Assembly: GCA_902494815.1 (NCBI GenBank)
Contig: CABUVB010000084.1
Location: forward strand, 1 to 7,635
Direction: 5' to 3'
Length of the DNA: 7,635 bases
Origin: an uncultured Collinsella sp.
Lineage (GTDB): Bacteria > Actinomycetota > Coriobacteriia > Coriobacteriales > Coriobacteriaceae
The notes below the pieces were generated by a model that worked only from the letters and a program-made list of their open reading frames with translations, did not search any database and was not told where the DNA came from. Of the stretch, positions 6,080 through 7,635 are shown piece after piece. The position numbers and the translations under genes are program-made. Position 1 is the first letter of the stretch, and the number at the start of each line of letters is the position of its first letter.

Positions 6080-7141
6080 ATGGAGGATAAAGACGATCTA
6101 GCTGTTGTCGAAAGGGAGGAGCTGTCGCGACATAAGCAGAGTTTTGATATCCGTAAGGCCGCTGCCGGGTTGGTTGATGGCGCCGGAAGCGCGATGGCGG
6201 GCGCGGTTGCAACCGTACAGAAAGTTGCCGATGGCGCAATGCGTGCTGCAACTCCGATGGTCGATGACGCCTTGGCGGCTATTGCTGATGCGGCCGATGG
6301 TGCAGCAGGTGCTGCTGCGGATATTGGTGACGCCGTCAACGATTGGGCATACCAGCAACAGCTCAATAGGTACAGGCCTGTAACCAAAGAGATCTATCAG
6401 AGCCCGTCATTCCATTTGCCGAACATGATTCGAATTGTTGACGGAAATGAGCGTCGGGGCATCGATGTCTGTAGGGATGCTATTGGTTGGTTGGATACTG
6501 TTAAGGGCACGCAGATTTTCAATTTGTACCGCGAAGCAATTGGGGATAGCGAGCTGTCTTTCTACCCTAAACCATCTCTTTATTCCACATATTACATAGA
6601 TGCTTTTGATCGGTCTCGCTTTGTTGATCTAGACTCCTATTTCGCAACCATGCAACAAGACAAGATGGCCGAGTTGAGACGGATTGCGTTCATGCTTGGC
6701 GCGAAGCGCTGCAAGTTGGAGGTGACGGAGTACGAGGAAACTCGGAGAGGCCACCAGGTTAAGGGGAATGCCAAAGCGGGAAAGAAGGGCTCGGCTCGAA
6801 TCAACGGCTCTTTGAGCGATTTAACGAGAAATGAGAAGAAAATCCTGTTTACACAGGAATTCGAGGGAGACATGGTTCCACAGCGCCCTGAACTCCATTG
6901 GTATGCCCATGACTCTGACATTCTCTTGTTAATCGAAACGAGATGCGGTGGAGAGGATAAAAACAAGGCGAAGAGTTATCGGGTTGAATTGAAAAGCGAG
7001 ACGACCATGACCATGTCCGTATCGCTTGCTATGGCTATCGATGAGGCATGCAGCAAGCTGAACATAAGGGCGAATTCGAGCCTGACAAGCCAAGCTAAGC
7101 GAGAACTTCGGCAGTCGTTTGTATTTGAAGTTGAATTCTGA
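6080..7141 (+). CDS. Uncharacterised protein with alanine-rich 11-residue-repeat N-terminus
   Basis: I do not recognise the family of this 353-residue protein. It has no signal peptide or clear transmembrane helix, so it should be cytoplasmic. Residues 1-25 are charged. Residues 27-86 are about 40 % alanine with Gly, Asp and Val, and contain an 11-residue repeat (residues 41-84) typical of amphipathic helices. Residues ~90-195 look globular, with many aromatics (YPKPSLYSTYYIDAFDRSRF at 162-181). Residues ~196-353 alternate helix and strand: LRRIAFMLGAKRCKLEVTEY (199-218), a basic Lys/Gly loop (223-240), PELHWYAHDSDILLLIETR (270-288), and a closing strand FVFEVEF. There are no P-loop, nuclease or protease motifs. 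The gene is translationally coupled to the DUF4230 gene, so its product may work with that membrane protein, perhaps on the inner membrane face. A lipid-surface or structural role is speculation. A convergent hairpin follows the stop. Confidence 0.85.
   Translation: MEDKDDLAVVEREELSRHKQSFDIRKAAAGLVDGAGSAMAGAVATVQKVADGAMRAATPMVDDALAAIADAADGAAGAAADIGDAVNDWAYQQQLNRYRPVTKEIYQSPSFHLPNMIRIVDGNERRGIDVCRDAIGWLDTVKGTQIFNLYREAIGDSELSFYPKPSLYSTYYIDAFDRSRFVDLDSYFATMQQDKMAELRRIAFMLGAKRCKLEVTEYEETRRGHQVKGNAKAGKKGSARINGSLSDLTRNEKKILFTQEFEGDMVPQRPELHWYAHDSDILLLIETRCGGEDKNKAKSYRVELKSETTMTMSVSLAMAIDEACSKLNIRANSSLTSQAKRELRQSFVFEVEF
6200..6331 (+). repeat. Four 33-bp coding units (11-residue hendecad repeat)
   Basis: Residues 41-51, 52-62, 63-73 and 74-84 of the 353-residue protein align without gaps as 11-residue units. 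Position 1 is Gly (Asp once), position 2 is always Ala, position 11 is always Asp, and positions 3, 6 and 9 carry Val, Met, Leu, Ile or Ala. Residues 30-40 may be a degenerate fifth unit. The DNA is diverged, so the repeat is kept at protein level. Proline 59 in the second unit could kink the helix. Confidence 0.65.
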
Positions 7142-7158
7142 CGTGAATTGTCAGCAGC

Positions 7159-7195
7159 CAAATGCGGCAAAGGGACTGTCCCTTTGCCGCATTTG
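7159..7195. terminator. Perfect 16-bp hairpin between convergent genes
   Basis: Bases 7159-7174 and 7180-7195 are exact reverse complements, with the loop ACTGT. It lies 18 bases past the stop of the 353-residue protein gene and about 75 bases past the end of the convergent trmL gene, so it could serve both as a bidirectional transcript end. No T-run adjoins the stem; a minor CAAAA-TCA-TTTTG hairpin sits at 7200-7212. It shares the core and loop of the hairpin at 3279-3313. Confidence 0.7.
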
Positions 7196-7270
7196 ATGTC
7201 AAAATCATTTTGTCGTGGACTAGAGAGTTTGAAAGTCTACCATTTCTACCCCGTCCCCTAATGGCAGGTT

Positions 7271-7635
7271 TTACATGCCGGCAAAGCCTGCCTGGCGCAA
7301 GGCTTCGTAGAGGACGATGGCGGCGCTGTTGGAGAGGTTGAGGGCGCTGATGCGGTAGTCGTCCGGGTTGACGAAGTTGCCGCAGATGTCCTGTTGAAGA
7401 ATGGTCTCGTGGCTGTCCTCGGTATGCCCCAGCGATTCTTCGTGGGCTTCCCAAGCCTCGGCGTTATCGAGTGAGTCGCAATCGCGCAGCATGGGGATGC
7501 GCTCGCAACGCTCGGGCGCCGCGGCAAGCAGTGGCTCGGGAATGCCCGAGCTCTCGCTGCCAAAGACCAAGTAGTCGCCATCGCGGTAGGTACTTTGCGC
7601 ATAGGTGCGGCGTGCCTTTTTGGTCAGCAGATGCA
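7271..7635 (-). CDS. trmL: tRNA (cytidine/uridine-34 2'-O)-methyltransferase, 5'-truncated
   Basis: The minus-strand frame enters at the right edge and ends at TAA (7273-7271), giving 120 visible residues, the C-terminal part of a SPOUT-fold SAM-dependent RNA methyltransferase. Visible residues 1-32 read from HLLTKKARRTY to GDYLVFGSESSGIP; the F-G-x-E-x-x-G-[IL]-P block is the SPOUT signature. CERIPM at 43-48 and LNLSNSAAIVLYEALRQAGF at 98-117 form the knot that binds SAM. TrmL methylates the 2'-OH of the wobble nucleotide of certain leucine tRNAs. The family normally runs from IPM almost directly into (R)SLNLSNS; here about 40 extra, acidic residues (roughly 49-95) separate them. This may be a lineage-specific loop. 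The reading frame is intact and both conserved blocks are present, so it should be functional. The alternative is another SpoU-family tRNA/rRNA methyltransferase. Confidence 0.88.
   Translation of the reverse strand, partial: HLLTKKARRTYAQSTYRDGDYLVFGSESSGIPEPLLAAAPERCERIPMLRDCDSLDNAEAWEAHEESLGHTEDSHETILQQDICGNFVNPDDYRISALNLSNSAAIVLYEALRQAGFAGM

Noticed and set aside
7258..7602. Second minus-strand frame overlapping trmL
   Set aside because: It is an out-of-frame shadow; only the frame ending at 7271 has the SPOUT motifs.

Overview
The window looks like a chromosomal segment of a high-G+C Gram-positive gut actinobacterium, most likely Collinsella or a close coriobacterial relative. The evidence is the codon bias of the flanking genes, the GTG start on one gene, and two copies of a perfect hairpin built around AAAGGG(G/A)CTGTCCCTTT, a repeat type I associate from memory with Collinsella genomes. 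The genus is an inference, not proven.

Layout. (1) Bases 1-3276 hold a 5'-truncated AAA-type ATPase that overlaps by 8 bases a short UvrA-like twin-ABC ATPase. The latter has both ABC modules and its zinc-cysteine pairs but lacks the usual UvrB-binding insertion. A perfect 15-bp hairpin follows. (2) Bases 3277-3571 are non-coding and hold an exact 4 x 20-bp tandem array, which is also eight GTTAA cores at an exact 10-bp spacing. (3) Bases 3572-4207 encode a small serine recombinase of the resolvase/invertase family. (4) Bases 4369-7141 carry three same-strand genes that appear to form an envelope-related set: a lipoprotein with a C-terminal FxLYD-type domain followed by a good terminator, then a coupled pair made of a single-pass DUF4230 membrane protein and a 353-residue protein of unknown family. 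The latter's alanine-rich N-terminus contains an 11-residue repeat. (5) A second hairpin of the same family (perfect 16-bp stem) lies between this pair and the convergent, 5'-truncated trmL gene (tRNA wobble 2'-O-methyltransferase) on the minus strand.

How the parts may fit. The uvrA-like gene and trmL are ordinary chromosomal flanks. The block between the two hairpins (3314-7158) looks like an accessory cassette: recombinase, periodic repeat array, and poorly characterised envelope genes of lower G+C. I infer that the lipoprotein and the DUF4230 domain act outside the membrane, and that the 353-residue protein sits in the cytoplasm, possibly on the inner membrane face through its 11-residue-repeat helix. 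No known defence, CRISPR, toxin-antitoxin or secretion system is recognisable. If there is a new system here, the best candidates are the DUF4230/353-aa pair and the 10-bp-periodic array.
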